DNA of 64,000 nucleotides from assembly GCF_000150275.1 (NCBI RefSeq), contig NW_002060946.1, positions 4,501,035 through 4,565,034 on the forward strand. The letters run 5' to 3'. Below, in pieces: positions 12,069 through 24,700 of this stretch. Positions within the stretch are counted from its first letter, which is position 1, and every line of letters starts with the position of its first letter. Under the pieces are notes generated by a model, which searched no databases, was not told the origin of the DNA, and saw only the letters and a program-made list of their open reading frames with translations. Origin of the DNA: Trichoplax adhaerens. Taxonomy: Eukaryota > Placozoa > Uniplacotomia > Trichoplacea > Trichoplacidae. The position numbers were made by a program, and so were the translations under genes.

Positions 12069-13214
12069 ATGGCAACTCCCTATAATGCTACTGTAGAATT
12101 ACAGCGCCAGTTACGTTATGTTATATTTTATGAAATTATTGGAGTTGTTATCATCTTAACCAATAGCCCATTAATCTATGTCATATTATCGCAACACCGA
12201 TTAAGAAATTTACATAATTTAATGATATGTAGCATGAGTTTTTGCGCTATTTTCTTTGCTTTGCTTTACTGCTTGCCTTATATTTTCACTATATTCTATC
12301 GTGAAAGCTTATTCTGTTCTATTAGTGTACCTATACGCAATTTTTTAACCATCGCCATTAGCTTACATTTATGTATTATCGCTGTGGATAAAGCTTTAAT
12401 CATTGGCTTTCCTTTGCATTACCCTTCTTTATCCAATAAGAAATTAATGGTTGTCTTAATCATGATTATCTGGTTGATTGCAGTAGCTGCCGGTTTTTAT
12501 CCCCTCTTTACTTTTCGTACACGATATAAGATTGAAAACAATCTTTCTTGTGTTACCACAGTATCATTAGATCATGAAATACCTTACCATTGGTTTTTTT
12601 ATTCAACATTAATTTGTTTGCCTGTGATATGTATGATCATTTCCTATAGTTATATTTATTGTATTGCTATGCAGCAATGGAAGAAAATACTCGATCATCA
12701 ACTCCTTATCAATGATGATACACCAGCTCAACGAAGACGCCGTAAAATTGGCCTCCATTTTAAGACGGCAATACCTTTAATCGCGATTACTGGCGCCTTT
12801 ATATTAATGCATCTTCCTTTCTACATTTGTAGTGCAATTAGTTATGCCATGGTACCATTAGTGACTATGAGGCCAATAAATATCGATGACCGTCTAAGTT
12901 ATTTAAAAATTTTAGGTAATCTTGTTAGAGCCATGGCTGTGTTAAAAGAGGTAGCTTATGCCTATCCTGCAGTCAATCCTTTTCTCTATGCCTATTTCGA
13001 TATCGCTATACGTTCTGTGGTTGTCAAAGTATTTACCATTCGCCGAGATCGATCCTTTGCGGATACAAGAAGAACAACTGCTGCTGCTCCTTTGAATCCA
13101 CCACAGGAAATCGCGATGAAACGGCGCTCCACATTGCCTAATGGAGATCAAATTCAGCGAAATACCATCGATGAAGCCATAGTAGAATCATGTGGACAAA
13201 ATGGCTCGTCCTAG
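12069..13214 (+). CDS. Rhodopsin-class (family A) G protein-coupled receptor, orphan, single exon
   Basis: The 381-residue open frame carries about seven hydrophobic segments, starting near residues 17 (TM1), 50, 85, 125, 175, 235 and 295. Family A marks visible are an N-terminal glycosylation site (NAT, residues 6-8), the Asn of TM1 (TNSPLIY), a Cys before TM3 (LFCS) and a partner Cys in extracellular loop 2 (LSCVT). TM7 ends with NPFLY, the NPxxY motif, and a Ser/Thr- and Arg-rich tail follows. The DRY box after TM3 is changed to VDK. The usual Asp of TM2 and the CWxP motif of TM6 are not visible (TM6 reads FILMHLPFY). It would sit in the plasma membrane and signal through G proteins; ligand and subtype cannot be told. 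No introns interrupt the frame, unlike every other gene in the window. The start is the first Met of the frame. Confidence 0.9.
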   Translation: MATPYNATVELQRQLRYVIFYEIIGVVIILTNSPLIYVILSQHRLRNLHNLMICSMSFCAIFFALLYCLPYIFTIFYRESLFCSISVPIRNFLTIAISLHLCIIAVDKALIIGFPLHYPSLSNKKLMVVLIMIIWLIAVAAGFYPLFTFRTRYKIENNLSCVTTVSLDHEIPYHWFFYSTLICLPVICMIISYSYIYCIAMQQWKKILDHQLLINDDTPAQRRRRKIGLHFKTAIPLIAITGAFILMHLPFYICSAISYAMVPLVTMRPINIDDRLSYLKILGNLVRAMAVLKEVAYAYPAVNPFLYAYFDIAIRSVVVKVFTIRRDRSFADTRRTTAAAPLNPPQEIAMKRRSTLPNGDQIQRNTIDEAIVESCGQNGSS

Positions 13215-14435
13215 AAGCTTGTTGGATCGATTTTACTTGTCGAATATATGTATATATATCACCGATAAGTTCAATGAACTATTTCTAGCTAGAGCTATGT
13301 ATCTCCTTTATTCCTCTCGCTTCGACGTGAAACACAATCTCTTCTCGGCAATTTATTAATCAACATCTAGAAATCATTTAAGTAAAGATTCTTTAATGCA
13401 GGCAACATTCATTCAATGTGATTCATGATAATCACTCTCAGTGATCACATGTTTATTGCTAGCTATTTACCCTTCTCCTGAATTCTCTTCATCGATATCA
13501 AGATTCCAAGTGAAATCACTTAGAAATACCATCTTTCATACTTGCATAAAACTCAAAGCCGTTCTTTCGAGCAATTCGAAACCAAAAGCTATCCGTAAAT
13601 TCGCGAAAGAATGAAATGATTCAAAATAATGAACCATAATAATTTTACTGATCCTCTCCTGCCTAGGTCTAACTAAAACTTTAGAATATAGGAATAATAT
13701 TTAATCGATCACTCTCTCTCTCTCTTTTGCCCTATTTATACAGATATATCACTATCACTTTAACCAATAATAGCAATGATAGGGTTATCTAAATTCTTAA
13801 TGCAAATATTTTAATACGTACTGGATCTCCTTTGCATATATACGAAACTTAAAAGTTATCATTCTTACTACAGATTAGTAATAATTATCGTACCATATTC
13901 CCTCTCACTATCTCCATATGACGATATGGAGATCTATATAATCTACATTATAATAATCTTCATTTCTTCCACCTTTAAAAGATTTGAAAATAATCAACGT
14001 GTTTAAAAAACTGATGGTGGTGGCAAGGAATACATCACTGCTGGAAAAATTTACAGCTAAACACTTATGGAATTTGATTTATTTACTTTTATCGCTGCTA
14101 TTAATTTATTTTTTTGCACATCCTTAATTTTGGAAGGAAGTCAATTACGTAATACTTCAATCAAATCAAAATCAACGATACTTCTGTTGAATATTAATTC
14201 TTTAATATCAAATTAAACGATCTTACGATGCAAAAGCATCCATCTTCCATGTTAAAAAGATGGTATACTTAAAAGAAAGGTTAATTTAAGATATTTATTT
14301 ACAATATCGTCATGGATAAATTTCGCCATCAATTTTTTCAGCCTATTCAAGATATTTTCTTTACCATGTAAGTTTAAACTTATTTAAATTAGATAATGCT
14401 GATACTCTTTATGATCATTTATTAATTAGTTTATT
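13215..14435. other. 3' flank of the GPCR, no further gene seen
   Basis: AT-rich sequence with a short CT microsatellite near 13711-13727. A small ATG frame with a good donor at 14312-14367 is discussed among the rejected items. Nothing else is supportable. Confidence 0.4.
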
Positions 14436-14439
14436 AAAA

Positions 14440-15370
14440 TAGATACTTTGCATCAGTAGTAAATAAGGCTGCAATTTACTACGATATCTTTATGAAAGAA
14501 TAGGTAGTATTGTCTTGAAGATAGAGTAGTATTGATTAAATGATAGTACAATCTGTTTATATACGATAAGTTACTTCATATATCTGCATAAATAGTAAAT
14601 GGGTTTTATAATTTATTAGGATATCTTTAAGATAGAATGCATAGTATTGCCTTGAAGATAGAGTAGGAATGACTAAATGATAGTTAATCTTTCTCTGTAT
14701 ACGATAAATTACTTTCTATATCTGCATCATTGTAAATTGGGTTATTATTACGATATCATTAGGATAGGATACGTAGTGTTGTCTTGAAGATAGAGTAGGA
14801 TTGATTAAATGATAATTCAAAAGTCTCTTTATACGGATATGTTGTACGATAAACTACTTTACACGCATATACGTTAAGTGATGCTAGCGACACCACAGCA
14901 GTTCAAAATTAGTCTTTAAATCATGCAAGTATTGAACACTGACATTTATCATCTTTGTCTATTAATTTACTAATTGAGAATTTTTATGGGCACCATACAT
15001 CGGTAATAAATAAAGTTATAGTTTACCACGATAATTTATATTGATGAAAGAGAAGACAAATAGTATTGTATTAAAATACAAGAGAGTAAAAAATTAATGG
15101 AATCACAGGCCAGTCTCTTCATATATGGTCAAAATACTTATATAAACGATGTTAGCTAATATTCTGTACTATCGTTCAAGATTAACCTTTTAAACTTTAA
15201 AATCGATAATATTTAAAATCTATACGAGAAAATACTGACGTTAATTATAATTGTCTGTTAAGTTGTTTATTAGGAACAAACCGTCTCCATTGGTAATAAA
15301 TAATGCTATGATTTATTACGATACATTGATGATAGAAAAGATAGATGGTATTGTCTTGAAAATAGAATAA
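14440..15370. repeat. Diverged tandem repeat, about 140-bp unit, 3 clear copies plus a distant one
   Basis: Units read 'tattgtcttgaagatagagt', then 'aggattgattaaatgatag', 'tctttatatacgataa' and 'ttactttatatctgcat'. The first phrase starts near 14508, 14647 and 14778. A related fragment near 15350 and weaker matches around 15000-15070 suggest that the array once extended to about 15.4 kb. Confidence 0.65.
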
Positions 15371-15399
15371 ACAACTTTATAAACACTTGGCAACGCTAG

Positions 15400-17990
15400 C
15401 TGATAAGTTCAAAATTAGTCTTTAATCTTAATAGGAATTCATCGTAATGCCAATGAAGTGTGGCAGTCTTAGATAATGGCTTCTTATTGTGATTCTTTCA
15501 GGAATCTCTTACATAAAGCTTTATTAGCGCATATAATTGATAATTAATAGTCTTAGTCTCGAAATATCTGTATACATATATGCCTGCTACCGCAAAGAAT
15601 ATAGGAATAAGAGCTAATTTTCTCGCGCAATTAATTACTACGTATACTATGCATCAAAGACAACACGTTAGCATACCACACTAAAATAAACACCTCGATA
15701 GTACGTATAGCTTTAAAATTAATTTTTCCAAGGGCACTAGTTGTGTGAGATCGATTAAAAGGATATCTTCTCTAATAAAATGAAATGCTATATATATAAA
15801 GCATGAAGAAATTGGTTAAAAAGTAAACTTCGTGTTAATTTACTGAAATAATACTACATAAATAATCTTTTAGGATATTGCTATAATCAGCAAGTTGGGT
15901 CGGTGAAAAAACAGTAAAATATTTGAATTGTCTACTAGTTCAAGCTTGAAGCTGCCTGTAAAATCTATTTGATTTTATCGCTTACTAAATTAGAAAGGAC
16001 TACCCTTACCGAAAATGAAATTGATGTAAGTAGCCAGAATGATTCCGCGTCTTATAAATGGTTAAAAGCAATAATTATGGGTAATTTCTTTCAACTATCT
16101 CATATCCTTATTACTATAAAAAGGTTAAAGAAATGAAATACATTTCAAGCCTATTGTATCCTTGTGAGACAAGAAAGACAATCTTATTTGGTTACTATTT
16201 AGATACAACTATATACTTTCTTTAATATTATTGTCGCACTATATTATTGTTATCTTCAATCATTTACTCTTTATATTCTAATCTCTATGTCAGAATAAAA
16301 TTGTTTTCGGTAATGCTAAGAGAATTGGATGAGCCATTTCTCTACTAATTGTAATTTTACTCTGTTAAACATTTAAATAAGCTTGGGAGTTAATGAATCA
16401 TTCTCTGTTATTAAATAATTATCGGACAAAGCTTTAACATATTTGAACTGGCCACGTCTTATCCATTCTTAATTTAGATTAGACTCAGTTATTACCAATC
16501 CATTTTTGTCTAGATTATTGACAACTTATAAGTATTGGGGAATTGAACCTTTTTGCTACAATTATTTATTATTTACGATTATGATTGCGTAGTTGTCTAA
16601 CTTCTATTATTAACATTATTATTTCCGGTAGAATAGACTTATATTGTAAAAATGTATCACTATTCAATTTGGCATTGCGTGCTTTTAATAATTTACTTGA
16701 TCATAATTTTGAATATGCTTCTAGGATATTCACGTATGAAGAAACAAACAATTTAACATAAATATAGGATAAGCCTCTGCACCCTGCCTTACATACAGTA
16801 TATATTTGATTTATGGCTGTGGATATACCCAAAATAATCTAGGAATGGCAAAGACTAAAAATAAATTACCTACAACTTCTTTCCTTGAAATGCTAACTGT
16901 AACTATAATAAATTGATTGATTTATGTTCAAGGAGCCAATTAATGCTACATTATTTATTGCTTGTAATTTATGAATTGATCAAAAATTAATAAAGCGTAA
17001 CCCAATTCATGTTGTCACTTAATCACTCATTCATGATAGAATAGTTTGTAAGTTTATAAATTGATCAGCCAAAAATTGTTAAAGAATGGAAAGAAAGAGG
17101 CAAAATAGCTTTAGGGCCTTTCAGTTCAATCTAATCGATATCGAAGTTACTTAGTAAATGCTACTGCAAAACAGTCTCGAAGTATATCCTGAAGTATGAT
17201 GAATATCCGCATTTCTACTTTCCCTTTGAGTAAAATGCTCGTTAACGAATTTTTGTTTTAGTTATTACTTTTACTCATTTTTTGATAAAGTATCGAATAG
17301 CTAGTGCTGAATTTCAAGTCGTTGTGTTCGGCATTGATTCAAGTATGACTTAAATTAAAAGAAAATTGTGTCACAAATTAGGTAGCATAATCTAGCTGTG
17401 GATATCTACGCAAGATCTACTGGTTATATTACCTCATCTTCATTATAAATTAGGATACTAATATGATTCATTACGGTGCTATTCCATTTATTATACAAAT
17501 CGTAATACAAATTACAAATTAATTCAAATAAGTACATTAGCTACTTTATTCTATTGAGAAATATCGGTAGTAAATTAAGATTTCATGACTATACTAATGA
17601 ACAATTATTCCGATTAGATGATATTAAGTTCTTAATAATGAATTTGATTATCTATTAAGCGTTGGACGTATTTAATTGATTCTATGTCATACATCGCCAG
17701 ATTACTTATAGTAAATAGTATCTCCCTTGATTACTATACGCTGATTAGACATGTATGTGTTTAGAAAAGGTATGCATACATATATATATGTTAATATATA
17801 TATAACTAATGCTGTTTGATTAAAGACATTAAATTTAGTATGAACCATCATTAGTTGTTTTGTGATGATAAAAGTAACCCCATATTTGATAGCAAAAATA
17901 TCAATAGTTGATTTAGACGAGAAGTAATGGGAAATTAGAAGCAAACTAGACTATATATTTATGGCTTATCAATTTAAAGAAGCCTAAATT
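15400..17990. other. Intergenic, no gene seen
   Basis: About 2.6 kb of AT-rich DNA. The longest minus-strand frame (17702-17944) is low in complexity, lies partly over a TA-rich run and has no recognisable motif, so it is not called. No RNA gene was recognised. Confidence 0.45.
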
Positions 17991-17996
17991 AATTTC

Positions 17997-18099
17997 AGAG
18001 ACTTCTACAGAAAAAATTTACCCCACTTTACCTGGTAAAATGACTGTTCTTTTCTATTGGGCGGGGAGGTTACGTTCAATTTTTTCTGTAATAGTCTCT
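17997..18099. repeat. Short inverted-repeat element, about 103 bp, MITE-like
   Basis: The left end reads agagacttctacagaaaaaa. The right end is its near-perfect reverse complement, ttttttctgtaatagtctct, with two mismatches in 20. Inside, an 'accccac' and a 'gcggggaggt' segment can extend the pairing. The whole element could fold into one long hairpin. It stands out from its AT-rich surroundings by its C- and G-runs. A miniature non-autonomous transposon is the likeliest reading. A structured transcript is possible but unsupported. Confidence 0.5.
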
Positions 18100-21000
18100 A
18101 CTAGTACTTGTATAATCGAGAATAACTGTTTATATGCAGGCTATACTCTATTTAATGGAAAACTCATTGAGAAGTAAAGCTAGTTCTAATATCAGACTCT
18201 CTGGATACTTTTACGGTTTAAAACAGCAGTCCAAACAGACACAAATAATTTGATTATTGCGAAAGGTGCTTAATCCCATCACATTTCATGAAAGCAAGCT
18301 AAACTTCTACTACAGTAATAATGGGCTCTTATTATATTATTTGCGATAGTAATAGTCATCCTATGTAGCTTTGATTCTTACTTAGTGCAGATGGTGCCTT
18401 GCCGTAGTTTAATCTATCCATGGTAAATTAGGCTTGGTAACTACGCCAATAGAGACTACCTTTATAGCAATAGGGCAGTTCTTACGAAAGAATTTGCGTC
18501 AATAGGACAGATGTGGCCTCATTTAATCTAATAGTCCGGCATTAAAATAGTAATAGTTTGCTTATAGAAGGCTATTACATTTATATAGTAGCCAGTCTTT
18601 GCAAATTCGTTGATTATAAAATTAATACAAATATTGCTTTGAATAATTGCATGTTTAATAATTATTAAAATTTTAAAGCAATGCTCATGGAGTGCTGCTG
18701 CATTACATTAATTGCAGTCGTTATAAATTAATTTAATTAAGACTAAATTCTAATATAATCTATTTGTGATCCATTGTAAATTTAATCCTAAACTAATGGG
18801 ACATTATCGAATCTATAGGTGAAAGTAGTCGTTTTTTAGTCGCTTGTACGCTCAGAGTAATAATGATCATCAATTTCCTAGTCCGTCAAAATCTTTTATG
18901 CGAGTAGTACGTTATTGAAAGCCTGTAAAATAATTTTGATTTAAGAGTCAGGAAAGGTATAATTTAACATAAACAAGTGCAACTTGTCTATCAGAGAATT
19001 ATACTCTAATCCTCTCTACGGAAGATGTACAGATATGATTGCTTATTTATAGTTGCGAAGCCATTAATATTCAAAGGGTAAAATTAACTGGAAATAAAGA
19101 AGATTTAAATTACTCTCTGACCTGTTTCTAACATGATATTTATAGATTGACGGCATTTCTTCTTTCATCAGATTGCCAATCTTGGCATAATGAACTCAAG
19201 TTTTGATCGACAGATTATGATTTTAGGAGCAAAGTCTACGAAATCATTATGATCCTCATTTGAGAATTAATGAACCTTCAAGCTCAAACTAGATTGATTG
19301 CCACAGTATGTAAATTTTCTAGATTTGAAAACGTTGATATAATTACAAGTACGTCTCTCCCTTAGTTACTGCATAAAAATCTAGTACGATCCTATTAGAG
19401 TTCCGTTTAGGTATGAGACGTTATTTTGAGGACTATTCGATTTGATTCTAAATAAAATTTCCCTCCAATGATGATAGTAATATTTTTCTTTTTATTACCT
19501 TTTAGCTACCAGAGTGTTTACTTTCATTTGATTAAACTGCTGTAAATAAACAACATACATGTACTATTTATTAAATATCTAATGCTGACTTATATTTTGC
19601 AGCTCATGATAATGTGTTTGCTGTTATAGTATTCCGTAATCTTACTAGCGATAGTAAGATTCCATTAAAATTTTGCATAGCTATCGATAAGAATTGCTTT
19701 AAGTATTGATATTTTAGTACAGTATTCAATTCTTATTTTACCACATAATTATAACTACTTAACATCATATAATATAGGCAATTGCAATTGTTTATTAAGG
19801 AAGCTTTTTCTGCAGACATTTATACTGTTTAACGTATTCCATTCAATTCTTATTTCGGTAAGTATACATGGCAGTCTACCGATTCTAGCAATATTTATTT
19901 GCTTGCAAGAATTTGCGTATCAACTGAAGGTTGGAGATTAGCATTTTATGAGAGCCATGCTACTTGATCAAGAGGCATTTCGATAGTTATTAAAATTTGT
20001 GGTACAGCTGTTGCTTGCATATAAAATTAAGTGATCGGGTCGGAATCCGGTAACTAAATTGAATTAAAATGGATGAGTTATGACATATATTACCTAAACG
20101 AGCTTGTTGGAAGTAATGCAACTTAAGTTCGCTGTTCGATTAAATAATTATCAATCTATTTTTATTATCGAAAAGCTACACATCTAACCGCCTCAATAAA
20201 AGAATTAGGGAAGATAGTAGTCCTATTAGCAGCTTTATACAATGTCATGTTAACATAGCAGATGCTTCTGGGAAATGGTACACCATAGCTACTGAGATAT
20301 TTTACAGTGTTCAAATTAAAGATATATTATAGCTAACTTCGTGGACACTGCTGAATTGTAGTTGACTGGCTGAGCTACTGATCCTTGGTAGCAAATAGTT
20401 ACCATTTCTCGCTGATTGCATAATGAAAGGGGAAAGAAGTTGAAATCATTCCACTTTTGACTATAGATTAAATTAAAGACATAGTCATTTCTTCGGTGCT
20501 ACCAGCTAAAATTTTCAGCTGGTACATGAGAAGGGATTTTAGTATTGTTGCAGCTAATCGAACATCAAGTCGATGATTTATAATGATTTTATAGGCTCAG
20601 TTAAGGCTTTATATGAATGGAAAATTATTAGTTTCAAACTTGGCAATAGAGCTGAATAGTAGAAAAAACTAAATAATTCTAGTTTTGAGGCAGTCTGAAG
20701 GAAGACCCCGCTTTGATTTGAAATGACAACTATTGATCTTGACTTTGAAAGTAAAACTAATTATAGTTATAAACGTTTTAGTTTTGTTTTGATTGATAGA
20801 AATAAATAAGTTTGATTTTTGATACAAATTATTGGTCTGGTATATTGCATAAAATTACCGGCGCATAACTTTATAGGTTCGAAAGTGAAAACAATTGCAA
20901 TCGCATCGTTAAAGAAAATCAGCTTAATGTATACTGTAAATATAATTTGCGATAAAGAGCTGAAATAAACCTTTCCTTTGGTTAAGCAACCTGACATTCA

Positions 21001-21785
21001 CTTATCTTTTGAAATTGAAATAAGAAAAATAAACAAGTCTATGTTCCATTTCGATAGTAAGTAAGCATCTGTTGAGCTTTCAATAGAAATCTTTGGTTTA
21101 TAATATGGTAGACTTTCATTTTACGTTAATTCTATGTGTATTTCTAACATCTGTTATCCACATTTATCTTTTACATTAAATTTTTCAAAACAAAGGTAAT
21201 AGTAACATTGTTTATAGTTACAAATATTTAAAATATTCATTCAATGGGTAAAATAAAGTTATAAAGGAAGGATTTTCTATTGATATCAAAATAAATCTAC
21301 AGTATACTACACAATAACTGAATTTTACTTTTGAATGCTAGATTAAATAATTATAATGGTACCGAGTTAAAAATGTTTATTATATACATTTTCTGTGTAA
21401 CTGACGGTGCAAAACCGCATTAGTAATAGCTCGTAAACTATAGATACATTAATTATTTAGAAAATTACTGAGCCAACAATACTTTCAGTTTCATTAACGG
21501 GGGGCTTCCAAATAGCGATGGAAATGCCATCTTTTGTTTTCTTAGGTTAAGTCAGGCACTGTACGGGTAAACAACACGACGCTTGGCAATTATAAATTTG
21601 TAGAAAATTTTTATTGAATTCCTTCACATCAGTTTGATGTTTGAACAGGTTTAGATAATGCGGTAATTTCGAACCAAGCTTTATTCATTTGATAGAAAAG
21701 GAGTTAGTCATTCGAATAACAGACTCCTTGATATCAAGAGCAACTAGATCAACTTTAGATATTTAGATTAGTGATCAATATTTCA
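18100..21785. other. Intergenic, no gene seen
   Basis: 3.7 kb of AT-rich sequence upstream (on the plus strand) of the last PUS7 exon. No splice-linked reading frames could be followed on either strand. The minus frame at 20767-20997 shows no domain and is probably chance. Confidence 0.45.
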
Positions 21786-24700
21786 TTAGTTCACTTTAGT
21801 TGCTTCTTCTTGGGATTTCGTAAATTCAGACGCCAATTTTTTCTGCTGATACCAAGATGTATCGTACCTCATAACTTCTCGTAAAGCCATTGTAGCGTAT
21901 GACGATGGTGGTAAGGAAAAACTTAATAGTAAAGCCAAATTCTTACCATCTGGATGTAAATACGTTAATGTAGGGTGTTAGCGACAAGGACTGAAATCAG
22001 CGTAATATTAACTGCTATTGCTACATTAATTAATTTATTAATTAAATATGTTTAAAAATATTGGTAATTAATTATCTACACGCGATATACCTGCAACGGA
22101 ATTATTGATAATTTTATTCTGTCGGATTTGGTCTAAATCAGTTGAATATAGGGGTATGGTAAAGTCGTCGTATCTTGCTGTAGACCTGTTGGGTATACCC
22201 AGCACCCGGTAAAGATTACTTAGCAACAATGGAATCATAATTGATAGTAAATCGTGTATTACTTAATAAAAATGCATGATAAACTAACCAAGACAAATTT
22301 TTTGGCCTAACAACTAGTTTCCGATACATGCCACAAAGGGAAAATTCTCTATTGGAGCAATATTTATAAGCATGTTATAACTGATTTTTTGTCTATCTAC
22401 CTGTTGTTCATTTACCACAAATATACACTTATTCAAAATCCGTATTGATATTACAGTCTACTGATTTAAAATCCTACTTGTGTCGATTTTCCAAGTTTTT
22501 TATGCTAATCCCATCTGCTTTCATTTGTTGATGATACCAATCATTAGCTTAAAGAAAGAGGTAAAAAACATTTTAAAATTCATGCAATAAATAATTGTTT
22601 CATTTTAGCATTTACCTTCGTGCTGCGGGTACATTACGTTATATCCAGGAAGTGGTAATACAATATCATGGATACTATAATGCGGTAAATCTTCATTTTT
22701 CAACACATGTAATTCAGTCTAATAGAGGAGTACAAGGAATTACTAGCAGTAAGTAATAATAAATATAGCTTAAGCGACCATCTCAAGGTTAGCCAACTAG
22801 TAGTTAGAAATCTTGCCATATAGACAGACATAAATTACTTACATTGGTGCTAAAGACGGCAATATCATGGCCTGAAACTAATTTCATATATGATAGTTAT
22901 ATATTTCACCTTTTACGAAGAAAAATCTAACCTCACTCTACTTGCGTTTCTATTGATATATGATATAATATACCTTGCTGGCGTGCACTATTGCTAATAA
23001 CAAGATCGCCAACAACGGGCTTTAGGCCAAATTCTTTAATTCTTCTAGATGCAACAAGATTCCATATTAAACTCTGATATGAATAGACATAAAGTAATCT
23101 TGCATTTCGAGGAATCTATTTGAAATAAAATTGTAAAGAAACCTCTAAGAAAAACTTCGATTATTGTTGTTGTTATGAGTTTTTTTATAGCTTGTTTCTT
23201 CAATTATTTAGTATCAATACTCATATACCTTCATTATAGCAGTAACGGGGCTAGTTGAACCATGTTCTACTAATCCTTTGAGAAGGTAATACTCGATACC
23301 ACGCCTGCTACGTAAAAGTCTTAAAGCTGCGGATGGATCACGATGCTGCCACCAGTGTTCTCGAGCTTCCATCGTCCTAAACGAATCGGTTCTTGTTGGT
23401 TTTAGAATGAGCTCAATCGATTTACGCCAGTTACCAAGTAATAGTGCCCTAGATAAAATATAGAGGTACGATTTATTTAATTACCCAAGCATACCACTAT
23501 AATAAACATTTATTTTTATGGAATATTTTCTACATCTTTGAAATCATGTACGAACTTTCCAATCTGATAGGTAGGGATATGTGATGTTCCAAATCGTTGT
23601 AATCCATAATAATTAATAAATCCCGTTTCTTTAAGTGATGCCATTGATTTTTCAATCTGTTCTTCTGAACCCTTGACATTTCTTGATTTAAGATTCGAGA
23701 CTTTTAGTTAGTTAGGTGTTGCCAATAATTATTTAAGAAAATATATTCACCTTAACGTGAGAGTAAAGTGATTTCCAGCTAAATCTCCTAGAGTTAAACG
23801 ATCTTTGCTATATCTACGATGGTAGAAATAATAATGGATTTAAAGATTTTTATAGCAAAAAAGTTGCTATAATTTTGGTTACAATTCACCTATTAACTTG
23901 TAGCTATTTCATTAATTTTTATCTTGTATTTACGAGTCTATCACTTACGTGAAATTCCCTAATCGTACTTTATGTGTTACGCTATTGACATGATGAAGTT
24001 TGCTCGGAAGCACTCTAAAATTGCATATACAATGGCGTAGTTAGTATCGATTCAGTAGATATTCGGTTGTATTTTAGTTTACTTGAAAGCAGTTATCTCT
24101 TGTGTAGTAATCGCTCGACGGTCTTTTGTACCAGCATATCCAAAAATACTGGGTTTAAGGCTATACATGAACATTATAATTAAAAATTGTCTTAGGGTTA
24201 TAAAAATTAGTACGAAGAATGCAAGAGCATCTCAAAGGAGAATTTTTCAAGATTACCCGGTAAATTTGCAAATAAGATTGATAGCGTTCATGGTATCAAT
24301 ATTTTCTTTATATAAGCGAAATTTGCAATATTTATCATGTTCATTTGGCCAGCGAATACGCTTATTACGATTTCCTATATATAGGTTAACGTATTTAGTA
24401 GATTTACTTTGCAAATATCAATTCCCGTTTCTAAATGAAGAAATACAGCAAAAACTGATTTCTTGAGACCTTTTTGATTTTTTGTGACTTTAATATATTT
24501 CTTATTATCATCTTCCATCATTGTAGTACTCTCTAAATCGGGATGACGTTGTCGAATTAAGTTATGCATCTTTGTTCTCCATTCTTTATTGCTTTCATTT
24601 TCCTGTCATCAGAATTGCACACGCGTCGTTTAAAATACGAAAAAGAGCTATTAATCTACAATTTCAATTGTCTACAGCATGTATGTACTTCTCAAATACT

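Noticed and set aside
12942-13151. Minus-strand frame opposite the GPCR.
   Set aside because: It is a shadow of the receptor gene with no domain of its own.
14312-14367. Possible first coding exon: ATG frame MDKFRHQFFQPIQDIFFT followed by a good GTAAGT donor.
   Set aside because: No matching downstream exon could be found in the repeat-rich sequence that follows, and the 18 residues match no family I recognise. RNA data could revive it.
17702-17944. 80-codon minus-strand frame.
   Set aside because: It has low-complexity TA-rich DNA, no motif and no splice partners.
24083-24466. 127-codon plus-strand frame.
   Set aside because: It lies opposite PUS7 exons 4 to 6, which carry the catalytic GTKD motif on the other strand.
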